A stretch of 64,000 bases of DNA from Cheilinus undulatus (GCF_018320785.1 NC_054875.1:34637657-34701656), one strand, 5' to 3'. Positions 47,562 to 60,165 are shown, counted from the stretch's first letter. Numbers and translations are program-made. The notes: generated from the letters alone by a model not told the origin.

Positions 47562-50500
47562 TCAAAATTCCTTTTGAAGATCTAAAACATAAAAGAAGAG
47601 ATGGAAGAAAGATTGATTACACGAAAGTACAAGGAAAAATATTAAGACTAACAATAATGAAAACTTGTGATTGGCCTGACTTCACTGAGAAAGAAACAGA
47701 CTCACCGCTTTTTTTGAGAAGTTCTCCTTTCCATGAGCGAGCCATTCCATCCAGGAACTGGTCCAAGTATTTAACATACTTAGCCAGACTTGTCCTCTTG
47801 TAATCTGGAAACATAAGTAATCCATTTAAATCTTACTGTTTTTAAAATGATTATCTTTCTGCTATTACTTAGAATAAGAGGGAAACAAGACACGATTATC
47901 TCTTAGAGGAATAGTAAGTAGAAAACATATTCAAGTCATTAGCAGCTTAACACATCTCATCAGGATAGAGGTGAATGTGAAACTTGGAGTGCAGTTAGAC
48001 AGAAGTAAACCTAGAGAGACTAAAAAAAACAACATTTTTTCTGTGTTCCTATGCTCAGATATAAAGTGAGTATGCCATCAAAGGTCTGTTTTAAGAGGAT
48101 GGGGGGTAAATTACACTTGAATTTGGATTGAAAAGTATTATCTGGATAATTATTTGATAGCTGCTTTGTTGACAGCAGGTAAGAAGGCTCTTACTAAAAG
48201 ATGGATGACACCTGTTGAACCTACAATTAACAACTGGATAGATGTGACAACGGAGATTTACAAGATGGAAAAGATTACTTTTTTGGTCAATTTAAAACTG
48301 GAAAACTCTAAATTGCATTGGGCAAAGTGGGTGCAACATAATAGGCCTCTGAGACCTGATTCTGTGACCATTGCACAGTGAGGGAGCGCAGGTTTTAGCA
48401 ATTTTTCAGTGATTATGTCTTTTTCTCCTCTTCTCAATAGATGATTGTTCTTATTTGCAAATTGGAAGATGAAAACTGCCACTTTTGTTTGATTGGACTA
48501 TTATTATTATTTATTCCTTTTTCTTTTCATTATCATTACTTATTTTCTTTTTTCTTCTGTATCACTTTCTCTCTGTATGTAAATAGTTCCCTTTTCTTGG
48601 CTCCTATGAGTAGCCAAAAAAAAAAAAAAAGTCCAGAAAATGCATGTCAAAAAAGACCTGGAATTTGGAGTTATGTACACAAAGATCTGTTGGAATGATT
48701 GATTATGCATAATCTTGTGAAAATGTACCATTCCTCTTTCTTACATGTAAATGTAAGGACTGCGTTACTAGACAATAAAAAAAAGAAAAGTATTATCTCT
48801 TTTTAATTTCGTAATACTGCGATATAATACCATTACTGTCCAAGGCAAAAATAAATAAATAAATAAAAATAATAATAATAATAATAATAATACCGTGATA
48901 TGAGTTTTAGGCCATACCGCCCAGGCCTTTCACATCGTCAAGCTCTTTTGTAGTTTATATAGGGTTAATTACTGTTTTTGGACAAACTGAAGTAATTTTC
49001 TGTTATTAATCTGTCAGGAGTTATTGAATTAGGCTCCATAGACAACACTGGATCAAACAATGCATTTAAAAAGCTTTTCACTTCCTGATCACAGGAATTA
49101 AAACATAATTTCTGCAACATCATTTTGGTTGGTTTGGATATTACGCCGTACTATTAAGGATGAACCTTACATCTTTTTTGGGCTACTAAAAAATAATAAC
49201 CTAAATGACAAACCAAAAATTTTCAATGTAGGGTTTAGTGTGGATGTTACATGAAACAGAACAAGTTAAAGGCCGCCTGTGTGTGAGTAAAAGAGTCATA
49301 ATTCACCTCTGATCTTTCGTTTCTCTGCTGCGTCCTTCTCATTTTCCTTGTCCTCTGATTTCTCCTCTTCTTCACCTGGCTTGGCTCGATCCAGCTCCTC
49401 ACAGATCAAACTGCAAAAATGTAAAAAAGTGCTCTTACAAAAGTCCAAGCCTGCTTACAACAGCACAAGAAACATTGAATTGAATCCTACCTGATCGTGG
49501 GCACAGCAAAGGGATCAAAAGTGTCTAATTCTTTGAGGTCCATGGGGACAGATATGCGCCCTGGAAGAACAAAAACAAAATTATTTTCATAAAGTGTGTT
49601 TACAACATCCTTAACTGATTAAAGGAGACTCATACTGACCAGTTTTAGGATGAACACTGAAGGGGCTCTTTAGCAAGTGATTCACTCCTTTACTGACGTT
49701 CACATCCAGCCGAGGGTAACAGTACTGCAGCATGATTTCCTTCTCAAAGTGTTGGCCTTTTTTTGAAGTTGACTAAAAAATACAGAAGATTGTTCATTTT
49801 TTATTGCCTTCAGCTATCATATTTTAAAGTCAATTAAGGTGTCACAAATGTCATAGCGTGATGAAAGAAGAATTATAAAAACCTGTTTCCTGCTCGCTTG
49901 GTCCTTGATCAATTTCCAACGGCTCTCTGGTTTCTTCTCATTCTGGAAGTGCTGCTGTAATTCTTTTCTTACATGTAAGCACTGAGTTAAGGTCAAGTCA
50001 CAGAAGTTTCAGGACTTTTAGACAAACTAAAGGACATGTAAAGGTCTTATACTGCATCATATCGGCTCCAATTCCTGTGTTCAGGAGATAATTATGCAAT
50101 ACTGTATGAAAAGGATATCTTCAGGGACAAGTCCAAGCACTTTGTCTACAGATTCCCTGCGGCCCAGAATATCCTGCTCCTGCAGCGCATAACGAGAAAA
50201 GTAGTGCTCCACCACAGTCAGAGATTCTCTGTTGGGACAGACAGCCTTAGTAATAGTAAATAACGCGTAAATATGACAACAAAAAGATTTTTATTAGGAC
50301 TTAACTAAGAATAGAGTCTGATTCTTACCTAATGAAAGGATGAATCGGATCTGTCAGCACAACTTTCTTCACAGTTTCTTCACCTCCCTATAAAAATATA
50401 ATTAAAGTCAATAGATGATCTCAAATAAATCCAAATGATTTAGGTTATAGGCAAATAAATAAATCCACCATCTAATTATCAGGTTTAAATAGTGCTACCT

Positions 50501-52529
50501 TAACCAGGCTGAGATATTCTGCAACAGCAGAGCGAGCTGCAACAGAGAGCTTCCTGGCACTTTCGTCACACACCCAGCAATGCACTCCTCTTCTTCCAGA
50601 ATAAACCCAGAGCAGGTGCTGGAAGCCAAAGTCCTCTAAAAATATCACAACAATAAAGGAAAAGCAGTGCTACACATTGTTTTGTCTCTAAATCTTACAG
50701 ATTTGACACAAACTGATGACAGACAAACCTCTGAGAGCTCTGTCCAGAATGCGAATGGCAATGGTCATCAGGGTCCAGCACTTGGAGCAAATATCTGCAG
50801 CACTGAAACAAAGAGGTGTCAAGTTAGCAGGATTTAAACCTTAATAATTATTATTAAAATAATTATTTATATTTACTTGTGTTAATACCTTGGCAACAAA
50901 AACACAATGTTGCCTTCAGTTGTACAGGGCTTTACCATATTCATGAGAAAAGATCATATAAACTCCCCCCTGATGGTATTCACATGATCACAAGTCTAAT
51001 TTTTCCAAAACGTCAAGTTCCCACAGAACAGACTGCAGGCAGTCAATCTCTGGTCTCATAGGGCTGCAAGGAGGCCTGCCATGACTGCCTATCAATGTCA
51101 GGCGCTGGTGTCAGCAACACGTGCACTGGAACCTGAACATATGGAGGAATGTTATGTTCAGCGGTGAGTCTAGATTCTGCCAACGGCAGTTGGATTGTAG
51201 GGTCAAAGTGTGGAGAAGACTCGGAGAACACTATGCTGATTGCTGCACCGATAGAGTAACATTTTTTGGTGGAGGAAGTGTGATGGTGTGGGGCGGTATC
51301 TCCCTTACTGGGAAAAACGAGGCTTGTCATCATTTGAGGCAATCTCAATGCAGAGAGAAACTAAGACGAGATCCTGCAACCAGTGGAAATCCCATATCTC
51401 CCCAGTCTGGGACCAAACTCTATCCTCCAAGCTGAGTGACCAACACAACCATCTTGGCTGACTTGCGACGAATGCTGGTTGAGGAATGGTATGCCATCCC
51501 ACAGCAGTGTGTGACCAGGCTGGTAACCAGCATGAGGAGGAGGTGCCAGGCTGTTGTGACTGTGTATGGTTCTTCCACACGCTACTAATGCTTCTAACAA
51601 ATTGTTAAATTGCCAATATGTCTTGTTTCTTCAAACTTCAATCATCAAATCCACCAAACACCAAACAAGAGTCAATGGCAGAATCAGCTGTTTGGCATTG
51701 GCAGAGAAGATCTGGCAAATCTTTAATGGGCGCAACCCACATACTCAGCTCTGCTGCTCATCCCACAAATGTATGTTCCTTACAAATGTGGCAGCATTTA
51801 AAATGATAATAAACAGGATTTCCAACGGTATAAGCATTATTGCCAAGAGGCATTGTTACAACAAAAAAATAATCTACCAAACACAAATTTCCTTACTTTT
51901 TGTGCTAAGTTTATTTACCTGCAGCAGCTCCGGACATCATCATAATCCGTCATATCAATATCAAATACCAGCTCCTTCTCCAGGGCCTGGAAGGTTCCTG
52001 ACTTCACTGTATTGTGTTGATTTGGCTGTGCGGGTTACAAACAGGTAAGAATTTAGCCAGCTCTATCTGCAGGGACATTAGTAAGAAAACACTAGATGCA
52101 TGTAGGCTCACCCTGTGACTGTATATTGCTCCGATGTCGATCTTGTAAGGATTCATCTTCTGCATTTCCTTCTCCAGCTCTGCCTGAGTGCTGAATGACT
52201 GGTAGCGGACGTAGATGTCATCTTTGAGTGTGAAGGAGAACTCTCTGTTCTGAAAGTAGTTCTTCTGCACTAAAGTTACAGAGGATTTATGTGAACATTA
52301 ATCATTCTGACCCAGTCATAGAGCTCTTATCACTCAAATGACTACAAAGCCGTTGATACAGCAGTCCGCTAACATAACTGTTGCCTAGTTTGGATAGCTA
52401 TGTCTAATCTGTGTACTCACCTCCACCGTAGTTTAGCCAGCGGTAATACTGGGAGAAAGGGAACAGCCGACGGTAATACAGGGGTAATAAATCCGGCAGA
52501 CTGGCCGGGTCATAGTCCGAAGACGGCAT
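47562..52529 (-). CDS. prim1: DNA primase small (catalytic) subunit
   Basis: Thirteen exons: 52529-52421, 52269-52112, 52025-51919, 50802-50729, 50635-50499, 50387-50329, 50228-50119, 49974-49883, 49772-49640, 49560-49491, 49410-49307, 47804-47706, 47581-47562. They total 1272 nt, or 423 residues plus TGA (human 420). It starts [24 protein letters not shown] at 110-113 supplies the metal-binding Asp pair (111, 113). RSCC...CSKCW forms the zinc site, [12 protein letters not shown] carries the nucleotide-binding His, and RLDVNVSKG the third catalytic Asp. PRIM1 makes the RNA primer in the DNA polymerase alpha-primase complex in the nucleus. The junction 50119/49974 is an AT-AC intron, not GT-AG, and restores frame exactly. 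Tc1 and L1-like remnants sit in two introns. Confidence 0.96.
48100..48795 (+). mobile_element. L1-clade LINE 3' fragment
   Basis: The plus strand encodes [20 protein letters not shown] followed by [19 protein letters not shown], the typical C-terminus of fish L1 (Swimmer-like) ORF2. A stop, a T-rich 3' UTR and an A-rich end near 48780-48795 follow. It lies antisense in the prim1 intron 47805-49306. Only the last part of the element is left. Confidence 0.65.
48853..48893. repeat. AAAT/AAT microsatellite
   Basis: An AAAT run passes into an AAT run within the prim1 intron. No further significance is visible. Confidence 0.85.
49975..50118 (-). other. prim1: U12-type AT-AC intron of prim1
   Basis: The 5' splice site is G|ATATCCTTTT (plus 50109-50118), matching the minor-spliceosome consensus. 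CCTTAAC (plus 49986-49992) is the U12 branch-site core, with the branch A about 12 nt before the terminal AC at 49976-49975. Splicing there gives ...[15 protein letters not shown], in frame and aligned with the family. Any GT-AG choice I tried leaves a stop. Confidence 0.92.
50960..51720 (+). mobile_element. decayed Tc1-family transposase remnant
   Basis: In the prim1 intron 50803-51918. The plus strand shows [19 protein letters not shown], then [14 protein letters not shown], then [12 protein letters not shown] and later [17 protein letters not shown], in the order of a Tc1-type DDE transposase but in different frames with gaps. Part of the middle catalytic region is missing. Terminal repeats are not clear. 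Confidence 0.8.
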
Positions 52530-52680
52530 TGCCTGCAACTATATGGTAACAAACCCGTTAAAGGCGTAAAATTGTGAGAAACTGCTAGCTTACGCCAGCC
52601 ACACGCTGTCAGTTCAGTATGTTGTTTAACGACGAGAGTAGCGCGGGAAAACACTCAAGCACAGAAGAAGACCAATGAGA
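52530..52680 (-). promoter_or_regulatory. prim1: prim1 promoter with E2F-like and CCAAT sites
   Basis: Upstream of the ATG, the minus strand has TTTCCCGCGC (plus 52641-52650), a close match to the E2F consensus expected for a replication gene. A CCAAT pentamer lies on the plus strand at 52672-52676. There is no TATA box. The transcription start is not resolved. Confidence 0.5.
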
Positions 52681-52884
52681 TGAAGCCCTGGCAAATGACA
52701 TCGACTGAACGCGGAAGTATTTTGCTTCAGTGTCTTTCCAAGTTAATGTTTTCGTAACGTTAACAGGTACCTACACCGGTAAATACAACTTAAGTATAAC
52801 ACATGCACAAAGCGTCTACAGGGCTTTCTTGTATGGTGAGCCAAAAGTGCTAAACTTCGCCATTTTGTGAACGTTTTCTGCCCC

Positions 52885-53023
52885 TGAAACGCCGGGAAAA
52901 GAATCGCTCTTAAGGTGAAGCGCCGGAAAATTACGCCGTCCTCGCGTACCAAGCGCCCTAGGTTTCCGGCGTTTCAAAATAAAACGCCGCCACTCGCCGC
53001 ATTTTATTTTGAAACGCCGGAAA
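52885..53023. repeat. AAACGCCGGAAA cluster with perfect 22-bp inverted repeat
   Basis: Arms 52963-52984 and 53002-53023 are exact reverse complements around a 17-nt GC-rich loop. Two further partial copies of the arm core, AAACGCCGGGAAA near 52886 and AGCGCCGGAAAATTA near 52919, lie just to the left. The region is about 350-500 bp upstream of the prim1 start codon. It may be the remains of a short inverted-repeat transposon or a regulatory cruciform. Confidence 0.8.
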
Positions 53024-53279
53024 TTATGGCATTTGACCCGGTTTTAAAAACGCGGTGTTTAACACCGTGTAGTTTTATGTTAGCCAACTTCAAGTTCATT
53101 TGGAGAAACAAATGGCAGTACATCAGAAAGATGACATGCTGAAAACTTATGAGGATGGTGGCGGAAATGTGATTGAGTTTGATACTCTGGAGTTTTTAAA
53201 TTGAAATGGTTGAAATTCTATAGACACTCTATATCGTTCCCAATTTGATATTCCAGTAGATGGGAGGAATAGACTTTCT

Positions 53280-53765
53280 ATTATGTTGTGATTTTGATTG
53301 CAGCAGACTTCCTGTTAAGCTTTCTGCCTTCAGTTAGCAGGTCCTGCTCTACTGGAAGTTGATTTATAAACAGAATTTCACTCCACATTACACCCCTATA
53401 TGGAATAATAGATATGTGCTCCTAAAGAACAAATCTGTATATTTAGAAGAATGATATTCCAAAGGAGTTTGGCCTGTTGCTCATTGTATGGTTGATGAGG
53501 GGAACTTATTAAGTTTTGAGCAATTTGTGAAAAATGTCAACTAACATGTACATTATGTTTTTTTTTAACAAGCTGATAAAAGCCATCCTAACCTCCTTGA
53601 GATCAGTGGTTAAGGAAGACATTATCCACTCTAAGGTTTCACCTAGACTGAGACAGCTCTGCATTCAAGGTACATATGCTCAGCCTGAGATCTGTATTGG
53701 TATAACTTGATGTTGGATTATGCCTGTTTTGTTTGTATTTACATAAAGTTCAATTAAAAGAAAAA
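53280..53765 (+). mobile_element. L1-clade LINE fragment
   Basis: Plus-strand phrases read as NNRYVLLKNKSVYLE and GVWPVAHLVDEGNLLSFEQF, similar to the segment of vertebrate L1 ORF2 after the reverse transcriptase. Frameshifts are present. It ends with an A-rich tail near 53755-53765. Confidence 0.55.
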
Positions 53766-54299
53766 GTGTTATGCTATCAGAAAATTTCCTGATTTGCATA
53801 GCCAGTACATTCAACGTGTTCACAACCAGAGACCTCTAAGTAAAACCAGACCAAACCAATGCATCCAAAAAAGAAAGAAGACAGTGCATACCTGTGGATG
53901 ATGGTTTCATGTTATGTATTGTATGATAAATGGTGTGCTGGTTCATTCTGTATAAAAACAATATCTGAGATAGTACAGATTAAGCATAATGTTTAATTTT
54001 GCAAATGAGCATATGCATCAGTGTTGAATATTACTGAACTGCTCAGTCATGGTGTCAGAGTGTGAATCCTGATGGATACATATAGGGCTTAAAATCTATA
54101 TTTTGCATCGGGGGTCGCGGGTTTGCGACCTGGCTTGGCACTGCTGCTTCTCCAGGACTGTGCCACATGAACTTCATTTTGGAATTGTCAACCTGGCCAG
54201 ATGATTTGCTCATGATTTCAACTTTCATATTACATCATGTAGAAAAAGCATACATTTAATGAGGCGACCAATGCATTCATTCATCCACAATATAAATAC

Positions 54300-54307
54300 A
54301 CATATAC

Positions 54308-54338
<31 letters not shown>

Positions 54339-54660
54339 AAGAGAGATGGGTAGGAAAACATTCATATTTCACAAAAACTTAAGCATGATCATCGTACTGT
54401 GAAGAAATTTGTGGCTGATTCAGAGCACAGATGAGTTTGTGCAGATAAAGGCATAATGAGGAAGGTTTCTGCCAGACAAATTCATCAGATTAAGAGAGCA
54501 GCCGCTAAAATGCAATTACAAAGCAGCAAACAGGTATTTGAAGCTGATAGGGTGTCTGGAGTCCCACAAACCTCAAGCTGTAGGATCCTCCAGAGGCTTG
54601 CAGTTGTGTATAAACCTGCATTTAAATGGTGGTGTTGGTATCTTCTAAATATTTTGTAGA
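54300..54660 (+). mobile_element. AT/AG microsatellite and Tc1/mariner N-terminal fragment
   Basis: An (AT)n(AG)n microsatellite lies at about 54306-54345. It is followed by a stretch coding RKVSARQIHQIKRAAAKMQ and SGVPQTSSCRILQRLAVVYK. This matches the DNA-binding region of a fish Tc3/mariner-type transposase I recognise. The catalytic part is absent. Confidence 0.55.
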
Positions 54661-56930
54661 AACAGGAGACTTTTTATATATTACCCTTTAGAAGACTTAA
54701 AAGCACTATATAATTCAATAACATCACATCAAATCTAAAAGTAGTTAATAAATTAGTGTAAAATAAATAAAACGCTACAACCAGAGCAGTTTCCCATGAT
54801 ATATGATTAAATGTAATGATGAAAAGTAGGGAGCAAAAAGTAAAAGTAAAATGTATTTTCTATGTATAAAGCCATACTCCGCAGAGTTCCTGACTCAGGA
54901 CATCTGCCAAATGCTGCAAACATCAAGATATGTACTTGAGAAAAATGTTTTTTTTTTCTTTCTGATTCTAGTACCACAAAAGATTTACAGTGATGTCATT
55001 ACTTTGTGTAGCTGTAATTCATTTTAACACCATTAGAGGGCAGAGCAGCATGAAAATTTTTACAAGGTTTCCACTGAGCATCATTTTAAGAAAGGAGATG
55101 GAATCATTTTCATTTCAGAAAATAAACGATACTGAATGATTTTTATTTAGTCTACAAGGAGACCCTGGAAAGAGAGGGAATGAAACTTAAAACAGAAGGA
55201 TGTTTCCTCATTTTCAATGGAATGAGGTAAACATTACTCAGAAACAGGGTTCTGATTTACATTTCTCCTTTCTTTTTGTCTACATTGGTCTTCATCCTCC
55301 CTTCAGTTGGATTCAGATGTACTGTAGGCACATGCAGTGTAAAAGCATCACCACTGTTTAACATTTGGAAATGTTAAACCTTTCTATAGAGTCACGGTCT
55401 GTGGTGGTGCCACTTTTTCCTCTTAGAGGCTAGTTGGGGGGGTCATGCTTGCAATAATTGCTTATTAATTAAGCTTTTTAAAATACTATACTTCCAGCCT
55501 TAGTCTCAGATCAATCTTACTAACGTTCCCCTGCTCATACCAAAGACTGAGAGCACTACAGTCATGAAAGCTCAGCTATTGTACTTGGGGTATAAAATAC
55601 AGAGCTCCTATGCATGTTAAATATGACTTGCTCTATAATTTTATTCCATCTATTTTATCTCCTGACTTTTCCATTGTTGTCATTCTCTATCACTTCTTTC
55701 TATGCCTGTCATTCTGTCTTTATTCCACACAAAAAAATTGAAATTTTAGAGTGTAAATGCCCAGGCCTTTTTTGCATGCAAACCACTCTCTTTTTTTCAC
55801 ATCCATTATCTCATGATACGTCTTTAATCAAAAACCACCTTTCCCCTGTAATGGTGAATTAATACAACCATATCATTTAACTAAGACACTTCTATTCTTA
55901 TGCACTCAATTCAGCCTTCTCTTTTTGTCCTCTCTGTCAAAGAGGAGCGTATTAAAAGTGAGGTCTGCGCTCCATCATGAAATCACATTAGCATAATACT
56001 GTATATGAAATACCTGTGCACTAATAGCAATGAACTAGTTTATCCTTTGCAGCATCACTGAACTTGTTATAAGCTGAGGAGCAATTAATAGACAAGCCTT
56101 ACTGAAACAGTTCTGCTTGATGACTGCACTTGTATTTATGGTAATATCTTTAATCATACCCTGATTTACATAATGCAAAGCGCTCAACCACATCGTACTT
56201 GAATTATGTTAATTCTGTCCCTGTGAGCCATAGTGGATTTTTTTTTCTTTCTGGTTTGTCTTGGAAATTACTTGGACTTGTAATTTACACTCATTGTCTT
56301 TTGTGTCAACTGTAGATTTTCCCAGTGTTTGTTAATAATTCTGATGGGAATTACACATGGCAGATGACATAAACTAACCCTATACTTTAATAACTCTGCT
56401 TTCCAGAGTCTTCACATCCATGTAATCATCATTAGATGTAAGAAATGCCTCCACGGATACACACAAGTGCACATGCTTATGCTCAAACAACATTTTTATG
56501 GAGAAAGTAAGGTAAGATGCTGAAAATGTAACTCTCAGCAGTGTGTATGATGAATGTAGGTCAGACAATCTTCAAGTGCCTGCTGCGCATTTTCAACCAG
56601 CACCTGGGTCTCCATGGAGTCATATTTTGAGGTTTTATAAGAGTCAAAATAATTTCAGGTGACCAAGTGTGCCTCATAATGCCTTTCACCAAGAAAACAT
56701 GCAGTGGCACACACAGTCTGGGTCAGTAGAATTATTTTTAACCAGCGTCTGCCATGATTCTGATAAAATGACCGAATGTTATTGTCTCAACCCCTTACAT
56801 TATTTTGGTCTTTATAAAGAGTCACAGCTGGACATGTGGGGGTTATAGAGTTGTAAACTCTCTGACCAGTGTGTGACAGACATCACGTTCAGGTTTCTGT
56901 TCTTTATAAGGGGTACCAAGCAGCAACCTC
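54661..56930. other. intergenic, nothing recognised
   Basis: AT-rich sequence between prim1 and rnd1 with only short open frames. I see no exon-like segment with splice signals and coding character, and no complete repeat. Conserved non-coding elements cannot be judged from one sequence. Confidence 0.4.
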
Positions 56931-56933
56931 AGG

Positions 56934-57376
56934 CAGGGGCGTAGCTAGGGATTTTGGGCCCCAAGAAAGAATATTGCACAGGGCCCCCCTTAACAGGCTA
57001 GCCAAGCAACAAATGTTGCACCATTTTTACAGATATCTATGCATTTCAATGTATTTTTGAACCATAATTTCCAAATTTATGAGCTGTATTTTAATTATGG
57101 TTAAATTAAATGTACTTGCATAATTTTATTTACTACACCATTTGGACATTTTTATGGAGGAGCAGGGGCCTTCCCAGTTTTTTTTATGTTATTCTATTTG
57201 ATACAAGTTTCAGTCTGTTGACTGATTCATTTGGTCACTTTTGATTCAATAATGACACTAATTACTAAGAAAAAATAAAAATAAAAACACCTTTTTGATT
57301 GCAGTCTTTCCAAGGGCCCCTCTCTACCGTGGGCCCAGGTAATCAGTACCCTTTTCCCCCCTGTGCTTCACCCATG
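56934..57376. mobile_element. hAT-type MITE with 8-bp target duplication
   Basis: The 443-bp element starts CAGGGGCGTAGCTAGGG and ends CTGTGCTTCACCCATG (reversed: CATGGGTGAAGC), matching at 9 of the first 12 terminal positions. The 8-mer ACCTCAGG flanks it at 56926-56933 and 57377-57384. This fits a non-autonomous hAT insertion. Confidence 0.8.
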
Positions 57377-58769
57377 ACCTCAGGTGCTAAAAAAATTAAT
57401 TCCATGATTATTCCATGTCTGTCATCAGGCAGATCCATCTTACAAAGCTCTCATCTCAAATAACTGTGCCAGGTTCAAGAACAGACCTGACCGATCAGCG
57501 TCATATGAGAAGAACACAGTGGAGTTTGGTTATTCTGTAAGCCAAAGGCTGCCACCTATGTAGCAATGAGCTTGGGTGTAGCCATACAGTAGCGTCAGTT
57601 TTATCAGAATTGTACCACATTTCTTTACTAAATAAAGAACAAAGAGCAGCACTGAAAGCTTGTTATGATGGAAAAGATGTTTTTGCTCTTCTCCCGGCCT
57701 GCTTTAGCATTAGTTTGTCAGATATGGGTAGGGTTTAATTGTACCATAAGGCAATAGCAATGGCTGTCGTCTGTGTAGCTTGGATGTAGCTATAGTGTAG
57801 CAGCAGTTCTATCTGAAATCGCCACTTTTCTTTATTCAAACAAGAGCAAAGAGCCACACCTTCAACCTCTCCTAGCAGTTATGTTTTTGCACGCCTCCCA
57901 ACTTGTTAAATGCACAGGTATCGTAATTTAAACTGCACAAAGATTCCTCTGCAAGAAAGCTGTCATAAATATCACATGCAGTAGCAAAATGTAAAACACA
58001 GACTGTTATACTGTACTTGTAACTTAACTTTATAGAGTCTTGCATATAGGTATAGTTAGGGGAGTAAAAATAGGGCATCAGGGAGAGAAGAATCAACTGC
58101 GAGTAGGCGTGTGTGATCATTTCCATGTTGTAGATGTATACTGTGGGTATGTTTGAAAATGAAATGGAGAATTTAGAAAGATAAGTCAGACATGGACACT
58201 GTCTCTATCTGTAGCAGGCAGCAGGTGCAGTCGATGGCCCCATTTAGAGTTTAACATTAACAGCATCAAAGTGACGTTTGTGACAGTCCAGCAGTTGTTT
58301 CCATTTATGTTCTGCACAACTCGCCATGCTCCACTTCCTCTCCAAATGGCTCACTCTCCAGATCTCTCTAATAACTCAGATTGATGAAGCCATCTGTCAT
58401 CTGTTTAGGGTTGGGAGGCGTGCTTGACCCTTTGCTGAATGCTGCATATTATCAAATATAGGCACATAGACCGCCAGTCATATGCTTTATGTAAGTAATG
58501 ATCAAGTAATACAAGTAATACATCACACTGTGGGTTTGCATATAACATGACTGCACAAGACACTTATAGGCATTAAGGACAATATTGAGATCAAATTCTG
58601 CATGGCTGGATTTCTGTTATTGTGTAGAATTTCTTCATTCAGCTAAGATGGCATGTGGCTGAAGATCTGGCTGCTGACACAAGATATATCACACATGAAA
58701 CATTTTCAGACTCCTTGATCAGGTTTTCCTGTTAGGTAGTTCAAAAATAACTACTGTGTTTATTTTACA

Positions 58770-58990
58770 AGGGTTGCTCAGTGGTGCGGTGGTTCTGGTG
58801 CCTCACAACAAGAAGGTTCCTGTTTTAATCCCCCCTGGACCACGCCTTTCTGCGTGGGGTTTGCATGATCTTCCCATGCATGCATGTGTTTTTCAAGTTT
58901 TTCCAAGCTGGCAAATGAAAGCTAAGCAGGCTTTAAGGGTTCTGCACTGAGGAGAGGCTTCTGCCTTGCCATTCTGCTATAAGCCCAGTT
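58770..58990 (+). repeat. common fish interspersed repeat (gcctcacaacaagaaggt type)
   Basis: The phrase 'gtggttctggtgcctcacaa', then 'caagaaggttcctg', 'tttctgcgtggggtttgcat' and 'tcttcccatgcatgc' matches a very common teleost repeat with a tRNA-like head that I know without a firm family name. It is degenerate. Confidence 0.6.
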
Positions 58991-59559
58991 CAGTGGAGGA
59001 CTGCAGTGATGGTTGTCCTTCTGGGATTTTGACCCGTCTCTACACAGGATCCCTGGAGCTCAGTCAGTGTGACCATCAAGTTATTGCTCATCTTTCTTAC
59101 CGATATAACATAGGTGAAAAAGTTATGTAATAAATCAATTTCTTGCACTTTCTTATAAGAATAACAAATGGTATGAAAACTTGATAAAATAAATGAACAT
59201 GAGCCTTCACTTTTTCCACTGAGGGCCACATACAGAAATAAATTTAGGACGTTGGCGCCACTTTAATATACATAAGATGAGGTATATGACATTGATTAAG
59301 TCAGAAGCAGAATAAAGGAGGAGCTGGGGTGGAGGAAGGTTGTAAGAGCAGCTTGCAGAGAGAGCAGCAGAGTGTGGCCAGGCAAGAGAAGTTTAAATAA
59401 GGCAGCATGAGAGCGACTGCCAATAGTGTGCTTAGAGCAAATCAGCTTGCCGTCAGCTGATGAGGGCTTGGTTAGATCAGCTGACTTGGGCAGAGCTTGA
59501 CTCCATGGCCTGCCTGAACAATAATTTCCAGGCAGAGTTCAGGGGGCCCTGTTTGCCCC

Positions 59560-59761
59560 AGTTACCACTGGCTCAGCCCCTGGAAAGTTTTTGGAGCTGC
59601 TATTTGCTGCCGAAACTCATCAGGGAGTTAGAAAACATGACATTTGATTGCCAAATTCAAATGTGGTCCATGTTTCATTTCATGTCTAGAATTTGCAAGC
59701 CAATCAAAATTGGACTGCGGCTGCATTTGCCCTCCCAGGCCATAGCTTGGACACCCCTGGC
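59560..59761 (-). mobile_element. hAT MITE end (CAGGGGTGTCCAAGCTA)
   Basis: Read on the minus strand from 59760, CAGGGGTGTCCAAGCTATGG is followed by a phrase with CAGTCCAATTTTGATTGG. This is the usual terminal part of a widespread vertebrate hAT (Charlie-like) MITE. The other end was not located. Confidence 0.6.
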
Positions 59762-60100
59762 CTAAGATAAAAAGTAAAATTACTCCACCAGCGAGTACTG
59801 AAACTCATTTTAATATCTCATCATATGTTAATTAAAGGGGAACATTTGTTAGCCGTAGCAAACTGCCAAAAAAATTGAAACGGATTAAAACTAAGAATAT
59901 TTCCCTGAAATTACAGCAGAAGTGGCGGTGGTGCCTAGAAATAAAACAACTTTTAAAAATTACCAGTAGTTTTGAGTAACCGTTCTTAGCTGTATTTCCT
60001 CACTGGACATCAACATGCCCTGCAGATTACCATCGACCATTCCCAACTGATCTCAAGATGCGGCTCGTGCACCGCCCTCCTCCTCATCTGTCTCCGGCTC

Positions 60101-60165
60101 GCGCACTGCGCAGCGCTCATTGGTTGGCGCGACAATATAAAGTTCCGCAGTGCTCCTCTCATGGA
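60101..60165 (+). promoter_or_regulatory. rnd1: rnd1 core promoter
   Basis: GCGCACTGCGCAG (60101-60113) resembles an NRF1 site. An inverted CCAAT box (ATTGG, about 60119-60123) and a TATA box ATATAAA (about 60135-60141) follow in typical spacing. Transcription would start about 25-30 bp later, giving a leader of about 135 nt before the ATG at 60301. Confidence 0.65.

Noticed and set aside
54090-54140. GC-rich phrase with 'gggtttgcgacctgg' resembling a tRNA T-arm
   Set aside because: No box A at proper distance and no cloverleaf.
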